The position numbers were made by a program, and so were the translations under genes. The notes under the pieces were generated by a model. That model did not search any database. It was not told the DNA's origin and worked only from the letters and a program-made list of their open reading frames with translations. Shown in pieces: positions 1 to 10,700 of a stretch of DNA of 64,000 bases. The stretch covers positions 14,539,162-14,603,161 of the forward strand of contig OX328123.1 in NCBI GenBank assembly GCA_946811695.1, in the 5' to 3' direction. This stretch comes from Gonocerus acuteangulatus. Lineage: Eukaryota; Arthropoda; Insecta; Hemiptera; Coreidae. Position 1 is the first letter of the stretch, and each line of letters opens with the position of its first letter.

Positions 1-479
1 ATGCGATTGATGTGTAAAACTAATCTCTAATCTTTACTGCCCACAATTAAAAATAAACAAATGATATGAAACTGGAGAAAAATGGAAGATCACGGCCTAT
101 TTCTGAGTAATATCTGAAATCAAGATGAGAACACCTTAGTAGTCATTTGAAGTAGCCTACAATTCGTAGAAACTTATCAAGTATACAAGAATTGCGATGA
201 ATCACCAACTTTCGAGGGCAGGCATTTGGAATTACCCAAGGAATCACCTGTCAAATTTCCCTACTGTTGAATGAAGTCTCGTTATTACACTTTAAGGCTT
301 ATTACCGGCAAAAGGGTTTGGTCTAATGGATATGGATATTGTTTTTTCCTATGAAGTATTATAAAAAAGAAAAGCAAAATATAAATTAAATCAAATGTGT
401 CCTGTAATAACAAATTTTAGCGCGTTTCGTCCCTCCCTTCATAAGGAGCAACCCCGCTTATGACGTTTCCCTGATGATG

Positions 480-1010
480 CAATACGGAAGTGCCGATTAG
501 AAAGTTCAATTTTAATGACATTTGGTACAAATATACTTTGTGTTATTTTAAAAGTTTGTTCACCAACAGAATCCGTCCACGGAACGGTTTTTTGGTTACT
601 AGGCTTCTTTATACATGTCTTATAAGTACTCGGACGTGGGGAATTCAACGAAACCATTTCCAAGGCCGTATCTCAAACCGACAGGGAAGTATCGTGGTAA
701 ATGTAAAGCATCCATTCGAAAGCGTATTAAATTTCCTACAATTACCGGTTCGTACGCGATTTTTGATGAAGCGATTTTATGCGGACAAATCGGTGCTTAA
801 ATGAAGTAATGTCTGCTAAAGATAGTGTCAGTTTCCTTTGGTGGTGCCCTAAGATCTTGCTTCGCTTTCAGATTTCATTTTACATTTTTTCGTGCACTTA
901 CCTTTTTTATGAAAGATCAAGACAAAACATTAACTGTTTCAATTTTATGCTTTCCAAATGATACTAGAGATAAGAATAGAAAATCACTAAGATGACGCAG
1001 TAACCTAATA

Positions 1011-1047
<37 letters not shown>

Positions 1048-1710
1048 TTCATAAAAATACATCGGTATTTTCAATGACCTTTAGATAATTTCATGAGGGG
1101 AAAACGAAAAGAAATATGGCGTTAGGGGGCATTTATTTATTTTTCTTGTTGCCCAGTTTTATTTTAGAGGCATTGCAATTCCAAGATAAACTAAGACTAT
1201 AATAATAAATCTGGCTTAGAGGCAAACTTGGAACTTTTTATTTCTCCGTTAAAGGTAAAGAGGTATTTTGCAAACCCTTTAACATAAATTGTATGAAATC
1301 TGCAGCCAATTTGAAGATTTGAATATATTTAAGATTGCAATTTGGAACTGTTGTCTACTACCACAGACCCCAGACGTTAGATGTTATTAGAATTATGACA
1401 TCGTCGATACAAATGCAAAGTATTCAATATCTCGAAACGGTTGGGAAATCTTGGTGAGTGGGAGGTAACCATTCGAAAGCTTACTAAATTCCCTAAAAAT
1501 TAGGTTCAGATGTAATTTTCGATGGGGCGATGCCAATCCGCGAAATAAGTGCTTAAAACTTCAAAATTTTCAGTTGGTTCTTTTCAACTTTTGTCACTGT
1601 TTACCTAACGTATTAATTGGTTATTGTTTTTTTAATTGCATTTAATCGTAGAATTGGTAACTACTACCGCAGACCCATTAGTGTTATTAGCATTATGTCA
1701 AATGACGGAA
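480..1710. repeat. Diverged direct-repeat units
   Basis: Segments 705-800 and 1470-1558 align (CCATTCGAAAGC, AAATT.CCTA, CGATTTTTGATG-like, GGTGCTTAA-like), and 1350-1405 aligns with 1655-1700 (CTACTACC.CAGACCC ... GTTATTAG). A poly-A run lies at 1016-1045. The 104-residue frame at 490-804 resembles no known protein and is probably chance within a repeat. Family unknown. 1-479 holds nothing recognised. Confidence 0.5.
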
Positions 1711-1746
1711 GGTTATCCTAGAGTATTGATGAGGATAAGTGTTATT

Positions 1747-1940
1747 TTTTTTTATTTATTTTTTTTTTTTTTACGGCGCATCGACATAAATCTTGGCCAT
1801 TAGCGCCGACGTCCAGGGTGCAGCCAGGAATTTTCTCAGCGAGCCCTGAGATGAGAAAATTTCTGGCGCCGGTGGGGATCGAACCCACCATCTCCCGCTT
1901 ATGAATCTAGCACGCTAGCCACTAGACCACGGGAGACCCC
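1747..1940 (-). mobile_element. tRNA-derived SINE (type 1), full length
   Basis: On the minus strand the head reads GGGTCTCCCGTGGTCTAGTG with A box TGGTCTAGTGG and B box GGTTCGATCCC. The anticodon position reads CAT in an ATTCATAA loop. A body with TTTCTCATCTC follows, then the tail GCGCCGTAAA and poly-A. A 13-bp TSD, GATAAGTGTTATT, flanks it at 1734-1746 and 1941-1953. It is a retroposed tRNA-like element, not a tRNA gene. Confidence 0.93.
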
Positions 1941-1953
1941 GATAAGTGTTATT

Positions 1954-2587
1954 ATTATGTAAACGAGGAAATTTATCAAATTGTTGACACTTTTTGAGGC
2001 CTACCGACAAAATCTTGTGCTTATATTTTTAAAACGTTAGAAAAGGACAGTGAGGTATAAAGATAGCACAAGGTAGTTCTCGGAAGGTAGTTAACTATTA
2101 AAAAAATTCAGAATAGATCGACGGGTAGGGAGGTGGGGACGATCAGCTGTCTGCTACATGAGCGCTATTGCGGATTTAAATAGAACTCGACCCAGACGTC
2201 CTCGGGGGGAAAACCTTCGCTTGCACAACTAGAAACCTTCACAAAGAAACGCAGGATTTGCGACGTCATCTTCCTTCATGTCATGCTCACCTTATCTAGA
2301 ACACGTGGAGAGGGAGAGTTATCAATACACTCATTTATTGACCACGCACTCAAAGGGTGATATCGGTCTGCTTGAGGAGTAATCAAATCGTACAGAAACA
2401 AACATTACAAGAGACGAAAAGATTGGCGTGAACAACAAAAATTGAAAACAATCGAGCGCGAGTCACCAAATCCTGGGGGTATGAGTGATTAATAAAACAA
2501 AAATAGGAGGGGTAGAGAATTGCATAAACAAGTATACAGCAGCAAAGGTACTTGTCGAAAAAAATAACATTTAATAATAATGATAAG
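1954..2587. other. No recognised feature
   Basis: Includes a GC-richer stretch (2110-2300) with a TTTAAATAG box and a GACGTCAT motif at 2262-2269. Promoter-like in composition, but no gene or element can be assigned. Confidence 0.5.
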
Positions 2588-2701
2588 CACTTAACACTCC
2601 GTGCCAAGGGTCCTGGGTTCGATTCCCCCTATGGGGTGGTAACCTATAGGTAACCCGTCCTAAAATTCTTAGTTAATATTAAAGGACGTTAAAAGTTAAA
2701 T
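2588..2701 (+). mobile_element. SINE type 2, internally deleted fragment
   Basis: Shares CACTTAACACTCCGTGCCAA, B box GGTTCGATTCC, GGTAACCTATAGGTAACCCG and tail GGACGTTAAAA with the type 2 SINEs below. It lacks the 5' end and the polypurine middle. Confidence 0.8.
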
Positions 2702-3815
2702 AATGATGAGGAGGTATCTAACTATATAAATATATATACTGGCGTAAAAACATGAAAAATGTTAATCGCCACTAAATCCTGATCCTAATCCTAACTATAT
2801 ATAAACAATTTATTCGCATAACGCGTACCAAATGCCCCAATGAAATAGAGTTGGAAATAGCAAGAGATCACCGAAATGTACTAAATGGAGCAAATCTGAA
2901 CGATAACGTTTTTGATAAGAACCTTCCATATCTTGGCAATGACGTCAACAATGAGCAAACATGGGAAAACATGAAGCAACCGATCTTGACGAGCGAGCAC
3001 GTTTGCAAAGGTGCTAACACAAAACGCTAGGGCAATCAGAAAATCGGTATTTCCTCAAAACATTACACAAAAATTAATGCTTAAACATTTAAAGTTTTAC
3101 AGGAATTACACGGTTTGACAGTAATACTACAGGAAAGGAATGACGTAAGGATTTGATGACGTCATGGTCAGAGGGTCTAGAGGGGTTGACTCACCTGCGA
3201 ATAGGTCTAGGAGGGCCTAGGTTGCTGTAGACTCGTTCAGTGCGCAGTCAGTGCAGGACAACTTGTTTAGGCGACTCAAGACACTTATAGCACAGCACTA
3301 AAGAAACACATAACAACCGAAAACTCAACGCCACAGACACGGCAACAATTGCGCAGATACGACAGAGCAAGACGCCCTCAGAGGGCACTGAGCACAGACT
3401 GACTCCCCACCAGAGCGGCGGAGGTTGATAGGCGGCGCCATGGTGGGGATAGAGGGGAAGGGAGGGGGAATTACAGGGACATGTAGAGGGGCGAAGGGGG
3501 GTAGACTAAACCCCTCATCCGGACTTACGCTTCTCAGAAACAGAAATATTTTCTTTTTTTCTTTCTTCTTAATTATAACAGAAGATAAAGATTTCTTCGC
3601 ATTAGAGATAGAAAACACAAATACTTCTTTCGGTAGACGAGATAACAGTAACTAGTCAACAACCCAGACATTTAAACACAACTCGACTTAGGAAAAATAT
3701 AAAAAACACGTAGTAATGATCTCGTACATTTTCAGCCAAGCAAATATTTTTGAACACCGCAAAAATAACTCTTGATTGTAGATATCACAAGAGATTTGGC
3801 ATGGTTCATAGAGTC
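2702..3815. other. No gene recognised; GC-richer patch with a CRE-like site
   Basis: 3100-3540 is less AT-rich than its surroundings and includes TGACGTCA at 3158-3165 and a GTTCAGTGCGCAGTCAGTGC stretch near 3234. Frames of 76-97 residues here look like chance. It could be a decayed promoter or LTR. No protein evidence. Confidence 0.4.
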
Positions 3816-3995
3816 GGGAGGCCCGATGGCCGTGAGAACTTAACACTTCGTGCCAAGGGTCGTGGGTTCGATTCCCACGATGAAGTGGCGGCTTTTCTTT
3901 AGAAAAAAGAAAAGGCATCAGCTCTACCCTGGCTAGAAAAGGATGGTAACCTATAGATAACCCGTCCTAAAAAATATTAGTTAATAATAATTTTA
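3816..3995 (+). mobile_element. SINE type 2 (tRNA-derived), plus strand
   Basis: Head GGGAGGCCCGATGGCCGTGA, B box GGTTCGATTCC, a purine-rich AGAAAAAAGAAAAGGCAT middle, then GGTAACCTATAGATAACCCG and a TTAATAATAA tail. The head resembles a long-variable-arm tRNA of Leu/Ser type; that assignment is tentative. Confidence 0.88.
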
Positions 3996-4002
3996 AAAAA
4001 TC

Positions 4003-4310
4003 AGTACCGTAACAGGCCACGAGGGCCCTGAGGGGCAGATACTATAGAGATATCTGATTCATGACCATACGGCATACTAGGGAGAACTATGCTCCGGCCG
4101 CCTCATTTTCCCCTTTGCTGCTTAGACTGGTTAGGTCATTAGCATTAAGATAACCATTAATAAATTAAAGGCTGGGTAGGCAGGGAGGCCGATTTCAACC
4201 CGTGAACGAAGACACTAGAAGCTAAAAATATTCAGTGCTTGCTCGGGATTTCAACTCAGGTCCTCTAGGATGTAAGTCCAGTGCTCTACCACTGAGCTAA
4301 CTCGCCCCAT
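4003..4310 (-). mobile_element. SINE type 3 (tRNA-derived)
   Basis: The minus strand begins GGGGCGAGTTAGCTCAGTGG, a classic tRNA D-arm and A box, with an anticodon-like TAC, a GAGTTGAAATCC B-box relative, then a body with GAAGACACTAGAAG-type and GACCATACGGCAT-type blocks on the plus strand. Aligns along its length with 25670-25975 and, at the head, with 22420-22575. Confidence 0.82.
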
Positions 4311-4339
4311 AAAACGTTAAAATTTAAATAAAACATATA

Positions 4340-4700
4340 TAAAATACTTCCAAATATATATTTGATTTGATAAGTATATGAGGAAAACACAACTCCTAAA
4401 TAGATAATAATAATTAAAAAAATGTTACACAATTAAAGAAATATGAATCAGCTATTTATACGATGAGGTGATAAGTAAAGGAATAATGGGGACTCAGCTA
4501 AGAAAGACAGTTTTTTGGGAAAAAAACTATAAATATTTTTAGAAAATGAATAGCAAATATTTGTTAAATTGAGAAGAAGACTAGGGATAATTGGAAATAG
4601 TCCAAGAAAAACACCCATTTTCAGGAAAAGCCAAACTTATATTTTATTTGATAATTATATCGAGGAAAACAAAATTCCTAAATAGATAATAATAAAAACA
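4340..4700 (+). repeat. Direct repeat pair
   Basis: 4357-4415 and 4647-4700 share TTTGAT..GATAA, TATATCGAGGAAAAC-like and CCTAAATAGATAATAATAA. Period about 290 bp. Part of the complex foldback region that follows. Confidence 0.6.
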
Positions 4701-5074
4701 AATTGATACATAAATTAAAACCAGATGAGAATTTGATATTTAGCCGTCGGCTAATGAAGAACGCCAAATTTTCATAAAAATCTATATTTGGAACGTTTCG
4801 CCGTCCTTTTTGGCTGCCTTCTTCAGCAATGAATGCCTACATGAGGATGGAGGAGGACCAAAGATACCAAAATTCGAAAGATTGTCCAAAGTCCCCTTAT
4901 GGGCACCGAACTGGTATCATCAGCTTTTCTCAAGCCCCTAGACATTCATAGCTGAAGAAGGCAGCCAAAAAGGACGGCGAAACGTTCCAAATATAGATTT
5001 TTATGAAATTTCATTTTAGTTCTTAGCCGAATCCTAAATATTCCGTGAATGCTTACCACCTCGACGGTCAAATA
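4460..5074. mobile_element. Penelope-like foldback module
   Basis: The left end (AGGTGATAAG ... GGGACTCAGCTAAGAAAG) is an inverted match of the right end (CTTAGCCGAATCC ... CTTACCACCTCGACGG). The same ends are seen at 44.07-44.54 and 60.35-60.55 kb. Inside, GGAACGTTTCGCCGTCC (from about 4791) and its reverse complement (to about 4988) form a long stem. The AAACGT-and-A-rich end is typical of Penelope-like elements. The left arm 4545-4640 also pairs with 5630-5735 beyond the TTAA insertion. Confidence 0.65.
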
Positions 5075-5612
5075 TTAACCCATTAAATCCCAAGCCTATT
5101 TCTACTGCTGTGTTTGACATTTTTCGTTATCTGTTCATCTTAGGCACTTAAAAGAATGTATAAAAATCAAAAACAAAAAATCAGCAATTATAGTTTAGGT
5201 GAAAAAAAAAATGTTGCGTTTACATAAAAAACGCAACATTCGTTGCAAAAAACGCAACATAATGTTCGCAGGGCCACAGAATTGCCATAAAAATTTATGA
5301 TCGCAATTACTTTTATTGGTAACTTTTTTTTTATGTTCAAGTAATGATTAGAGCAAAAAAAAAATTTTTGTTTAACAAATGCATAGATATTTTGGAAAAA
5401 GTTCTAACACACTTCACAATACAATATTTCTATCAATATTAAAAAAAAATAGCAAAACATTTTATTTGGGATTAAGATTTTTTCCCCTTTTCTTTAAGGA
5501 GTTGTCTTGTTAGAAAAAACTATTCAAACTAAATTAAAATATTCATTTGCATGAGAAAAAAAATCGTGAAAATAATTTTGCGTTTAACCAACTAAAGGAC
5601 GAAATGGGTTAA
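5075..5612. mobile_element. piggyBac-type MITE
   Basis: Begins TTAACCCATTAAATCCC and ends GGACGAAATGGGTTAA, giving TTAA target copies at both ends and a short CCCATT terminal repeat. 538 bp, AT-rich, no coding. It interrupts the Penelope-like foldback region. Confidence 0.65.
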
Positions 5613-5892
5613 ATTCTTATAAGATGTTAAATTTGGATTTTCCAGGCAATCTGACTGCTTTCTCCTTTATTCTTTGCCTTCTTCTCAATTTAACAAATAT
5701 TTAATATTTCTTTCTAAAATATTTGTAGTTGGTGGAGAACTGGGATTAAAGAATAAACACTTTAAATGTTTGACACAGAACTCGTATGAATATAAAATAC
5801 GAATTTCAATAAATATGGTATAATATAATTTCTGCAACATTAAGGGGTCGATACTACCTTGTGCGATCGAAAATCAGGCATTTTCTCGAAAT

Positions 5893-5927
5893 TATAAATA
5901 ACAAATAAATCATTATGTCGATGCGCC

Positions 5928-5981
<54 letters not shown>
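5893..5981 (+). mobile_element. 5'-truncated SINE tail with long poly-A
   Basis: TGTCGATGCGCCGTAAA leads into about 53 consecutive A. Only the shared SINE 3' tail was inserted or survives. The lysine-rich frame across it is an artefact. Confidence 0.75.
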
Positions 5982-5984
<3 letters not shown>

Positions 5985-6983
5985 ATATTTTTCAATTCCT
6001 TATATCAGACGTTGAATATGGGACGTTAAAGTATCCAAAAAATACGTTTCAATTCTTAGAAAAAAAAATGATGGCTCTGTGTCTGACAAACGGAATCCCC
6101 CTTTATTTACGAGAAAATTCTTTCGAAAATGGTGAGCAATTATTCATTTTTTATTAAAAAAAATCCGTCGAAAATAGGTCATTATAATTCAATTAATCGA
6201 AAAATCCTACGTACTTTTCTAGCAAATACCATAAGGAAGCTACAGTTAAAATTTGAAGTTGATCGGGCAAAAATTTAAATCGCCTGAGTATCGCCCGATT
6301 TGAGTTTTCAAAAAACGACTTTAAAGTTTAATGTTCTGAAATGTTCATGTATTTCCTATTTAATTTTTTTTCTTCATACCTTCTTGTAATAAAGGAAAAG
6401 AAATTGGTTTTAATTTTGAAATGTATTATGGAGGACCAAAAAGAAATTTAACGATGAAAAAGGGACCAATCGAAGCTCGCCCAAAAAATTACCTTCAAAC
6501 CAGCACAGCATTCACTCGGCATCGGGAGTTCACTGGGAAACCCTCTTGGATATCATTTTTGATTAGTTAAAGAAAAATTTTAGCCCATAAAAAAAATTGT
6601 AAAAAAAAGGTACAAGGCAGTATTAAATGGAATATTGAAGACTTGTATATCAAGCCGTAGAATTAAACAGGGATTCAAGACACTGTTGTACATTGTCGTT
6701 GCGGGATGATGTACATTGACAAGATGGGAGACTCTACCGGGAGACAATGGGTGACGCACCCCACTTAGTATTACGTGATGCTTTTCTTACTTCCTTAACA
6801 TCTCTCAAAACTTCATTCAACAAATGTTTGCGATTTTATCACAAGTGTAGCCTGTTCAAATAGATAGTTTAGTAGGAGGGAAAAGGGCGTGGCCCCTATT
6901 AGGGAGAAAAACGTCCTCTGTTATAACCTTATCACCGGAAGGTTTCCACTCGTTTGTTTAATGCTCTATTAAATTATTCTTCA
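5982..6983. other. No recognised feature
   Basis: AT-rich sequence without a convincing frame, RNA gene or repeat structure. Confidence 0.5.
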
Positions 6984-8739
6984 TTAACGCGTTCACTGCC
7001 CACGCCCCGGGAGCCGGGGCGAGCTATACCTTCGCCGGGTGCCCTCGCCCCGGCTACCGGGGCCTCCTCCTACCTCCCGTTTTATTGCTCTAGCACAGGC
7101 TGTACATCTCACAGAGGGGTTTAGATTGCTAAGTAAATAAGTATTGAGGGTACGTCATTGGTTCCTGAAGAAATTACTTTTTTTCGACAATTTCTTCAAA
7201 AGTTACGTGAGTAACCAATAACAATAAATTAAATGTGTAAAACCTTTTTATAATTATTCAGTAGAGTTAATTATTGTGGAACGTTGTTCTTTAGATCCTA
7301 GAATGTCTGGAAGTAGTGGAAAAAAATAACAGCGGTCATGGATTTTATTTAAGGTTGTAATTTTTTTTAAATATGTACATAACAAAACATTCTCTTCATA
7401 ACAGTTATAACAGATCCCATTGCTTTAATTATGATTTAATTAAATGAATAATTATTCGTTTTAATGTCGTGTTTTGCATCTTTATAATATATTTCTCAGT
7501 TTACCAAAAATCTATTTACGGAAAGTGAAGCTACGTTGACTAGTCGGCCGAAAGCGTCTCCTACTTTCGGGAAGACAAGTCAACATAGCGCAACAGAAAG
7601 TAGTATCTCCTCTCCTGTTCCTTCAGGTACGAAATTATGAGTATTTATATCATTAAATTATAAAAATGGAGGAAAGAATTTAGAAAAATACTTATAAAAT
7701 ATTCTGATACGATTTTCTGGCATCACCCTAAAAAGGAAAAGTTCAGAAAAAGGTATTTTACTTTTTTTTTATTGAATGTTCAGGAGTCATTTTATATTTT
7801 TAGAGTAATAAAAACCCCTTTATTTTCACAGTAGAGGAAATCCATGACATAATTTGCAATGCCTCTGATGACGAATTATAAATTGATTCGTAAATTAGAA
7901 ATCGAAAAAATTGAGATTGCTCATTTTTCAAGTAATGCTGCTAAAATTACATTTTTTGTACTAAGCATTAGAGGGCCTGCCAAATCTATGACCCTCTATG
8001 ACTTCAGGCTGGCGATAATAGAAACACTAGTCGGCGGTATGCCTCGAATTTGCCGGAACCTTGTCTGAAAGGTTACAAACGGTAAACAATTAGGAAGGGA
8101 TGCAAAAACTGATCGGAAAAACAGAAAATTAGAGAAAACACGCTGTATTACTGTTCTCAAGGCTCAAATCAACCAGGACTTAGTTTAGGTTTCTGCTTTA
8201 GGGAATTCCGTAACTATAAGTAAGAATTGTTAGTATGAATATAGGAATCAATAATTAGAATAGTATGTTAGTTAGTAAGATATTAGGAGGAGAAGGTAGA
8301 TAATGAATAATAGTTATAGGTTTCACTAATAAATTAGGAAAATTGAAAATAAATAAAATAAAGTAATAATGCAAAATAACTTACACCTAAATCGCGTGTT
8401 TATTTATAGAATAAAAGCATATTATATTAACTTGGGCTTAAGTATAATATCACTCTATTGGTATTTCTACATTAGATTGCCCAACAAAGTCAATGATACG
8501 AACCATTTCAGGTAACTGTGTGAGACTAGAGTGGTGCCCACGCCCCGGCTACCGGGGTGAGACTTCGCACGGTGCCCTCGCCCCGACTCCCGGGGTGTGC
8601 TTCAAACAGGATGTTAGCGTCATAGAAATGCATTTCAACTCATACTTTATACTATTAGCTATTTATTAATGAAAATAAGGAAAAAAGTAGTTGGCTCCTG
8701 AGCAAGTTTTAAAATTTTGAGGGGCAGTGAATGTGTTAA
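6984..8739 (+). mobile_element. piggyBac-like element with broken transposase
   Basis: TTAA at 6984-6987 and 8736-8739 flank inverted ends CGCGTTCACTGCCC and GGGGCAGTGAATGTG. Subterminal GC-rich boxes (CCACGCCCCGGGAGCCGGGG near 6999, CCCACGCCCCGGCTACCGGG near 8537) stand out in AT-rich DNA. Inside, about 7830-7886 reads VEEIHDIICNASDDEL then stop, like the acidic N-terminus of piggyBac transposases. About 7960-8066 reads GPAKSMTLYDFRLAIIETLV, like their conserved late region. The catalytic centre is missing, so this is a deleted copy. Family call is from ends plus motifs. Confidence 0.75.
7830..8068 (+). pseudogene. piggyBac transposase remnant
   Basis: Two in-register scraps of a piggyBac transposase sit side by side: an acidic N-terminal piece ending in a stop at about 7886 and a later MTLYDFRLA piece ending in TGA at 8066-8068. 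The DDD catalytic core is absent, so no activity is expected. An exon-like stretch at 7500-7625, rich in Ser/Thr, may be further N-terminal sequence. Confidence 0.55.
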
Positions 8740-9285
8740 GTTTTAATATGAAGTGTCATTCACATTTTAGTATGAGAATAAATGCTTTTTTAATTGAATG
8801 AGGTAGGTTAGAATATTATCTTTAGTTCAGCCAGCATTTTAAATGGCCGAACAGAAGAGAGAGTGAAAAGGAATTTTCCCTCAGAAGTTCGCGCATGCGC
8901 AATTGAATCGTTCGTCTATCTGAACGGGTTATGGTAATGCAATCAGTTTACGGGAATAGTTTATGAAGGGCAGAATTTCTGTTAAATTGTGGGCACTATT
9001 AATACTCATATGATCGTATCCCCTACCAAAGAGAAGAACTATTTTTTTCCAGAAATACTACGAATATAAATTCATAAAATAGCAGTGAATACAGTATAAC
9101 CAAGCCTACTCAATTTCTTTTACACAGAAAATAAGAAGATATATTTTCACCGGATAGTGAGAAGATTTTAAGGAAAATGATTTCGTTTTATCATCAAATG
9201 ATGACAAAACTAAAAATAAATAATAATAATAATAATTATTTTTAAAAATTAAGAATATGATTTCCGTGAAATTAAAAAAAATTAT
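8740..9285. other. No recognised feature
   Basis: AT-rich, no convincing coding sequence. CGCATGCGCAA at about 8891 resembles motifs found in MITE ends elsewhere in the window. Confidence 0.45.
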
Positions 9286-9645
9286 TAAAAGTCCGTCACG
9301 CAGGAGCTCCATAACTAAGCACTTTCCTCAGAATTTGGGTAGTTTAGACTGCTTTCCAGAACAATTTACTTAAAATATCCTACATAAATAAAATAAAAAC
9401 ATGAATAGTTCTCTTTTAATTTTGTAATGAGTAACTGATCAATAATTAATTTGCTTCCAGAGTTATGTTTACACATGGTACCTACTACACTAGGTAATAA
9501 ATACAAAAAACTTCATATTATCGTATTTTGATCTAACGCAGGAACAGGATACAGTCACTCTAGTGGTAGAAAGCGCTCCTTGCGGCGGCTTTGTGAACCT
9601 ACGTCTGGCGGGCTTTTCTATTGAAATATATTACAAAGTAAACCC

Positions 9646-10380
9646 CCCTTTCAGATTGACCGATTCAGCTCATTTTTACAACACTTCTTTCTCATGAGTT
9701 ACACACGTCGTATACCGCGTTTCGTTACAATACAGCAGAAATTACGACCGGTATGAGTATATTAGTAATTTGGGTCCGGAGTAAACCCCCCTCCTAATGA
9801 ACCGATTTAGTTTATATTTACAACACATATTTACCTGTGGATTACCACTACGAATACCGAGTTTCGTCGAAATATACCAAAAATCACGGCTGGTAGTGGC
9901 GAATTGGTATTGTGGGTCCGGAGTAAACCCCCCCCCCCTCCTAATGAACCGATTTAGTTTATTTTTACAACACATATTTACCTGTAGATTACCACTACGA
10001 ATACCGAGTTTCGTCGAAATATACCAAAAATCACGGCTGGTAGTGGCGAATTGGTATTGTGGGTCCGGAGTAAACCCCCCCTCCCCCTCCTAATGAACCG
10101 ATTTAGTTTATTTTTACAACACATATTTACCTGTAGATTACCACTACGAATACCGAGTTTCGCCGAAATATACCAAAAATCACGGCTGGTAGTGGCGAAT
10201 TGGTATTGTGGGTCCGGAGTAAACCCCCCCCCTCCTAATGAACCGATTTAGTTCATTTTTATATCTCACTTTTCTCTGTATATTACCGCTACGAATACCA
10301 AGTTTCGTTGAAATATAACAAATATTACGGCTGACATGGTCAAATTAGTGTTTTGGGTTCGGGGTAAACCCCCCCTTCCG
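9646..10380 (+). repeat. Tandem ~147-bp minisatellite
   Basis: Units start ATGAACCGATTTAGTT at 9797, 9944, 10093 and 10238, spacing 147, 149 and 145 bp; a diverged unit precedes and another follows. Spacing changes mainly through the length of a C run after GGGTCCGGAGTAAA. The central units are nearly identical. Frames across it repeat because the unit repeats; this is not a protein. Confidence 0.92.
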
Positions 10381-10493
10381 GTGGACCGACTTTGGTGGTT
10401 AACGAACTCGTTCAATCGTTTGCTAATTGAATGCTATATACCAAGTTTCGTGACGAAAAAACAAAAACTCTGGCCGCTATCGTGTTAACAGAC

Positions 10494-10495
<2 letters not shown>

Positions 10496-10563
<68 letters not shown>
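10496..10563. repeat. TA microsatellite
   Basis: About 34 TA units, inside the TIR element. Confidence 0.97.
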
Positions 10564-10569
<6 letters not shown>

Positions 10570-10700
10570 CATTTTAACGGGGGTCATTTTCTGTGACTAC
10601 TAGGTAGGATCGATAAAGATTTGAAGAAATTTTTCAAAAATTCCGTCATGAGTCCAACCTCAATAGCTACTTTCCTTCGGAGGAAAGTGCTAAAATGGTG

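Larger units (their letters stand above)
9287..10700 (+). mobile_element. TIR element carrying an internal minisatellite
   Basis: A 12-bp perfect inverted repeat AGCACTTTCCTC / GAGGAAAGTGCT lies at 9318-9329 and 10680-10691. Outside it, AAAGTCCGTCACGCAGGAGC (9289) recurs inverted at 17.58-17.60 kb, so the unit may extend further. The middle is a tandem array (9646-10380) and a TA microsatellite (10496-10563). The same arrangement, inverted, occurs at 16.80-17.61 kb. No transposase. Class unknown; it resembles non-autonomous elements with internal satellite units known in invertebrates. Confidence 0.75.

Noticed and set aside
1867..1940. tRNA-Met-like sequence (CAT anticodon) on the minus strand, also at 25013 and 32727
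   Set aside because: A and B boxes are present, but each is followed by the same body, tail and poly-A and flanked by TSDs, so these are SINE heads and not tRNA genes.
9797..10251. Repetitive 98- and 66-residue frames containing EIYQKSRLVVANWYCGSGVN
   Set aside because: They arise from translating the minisatellite; the repeat is in DNA, both strands give similar frames, and length varies with C runs.
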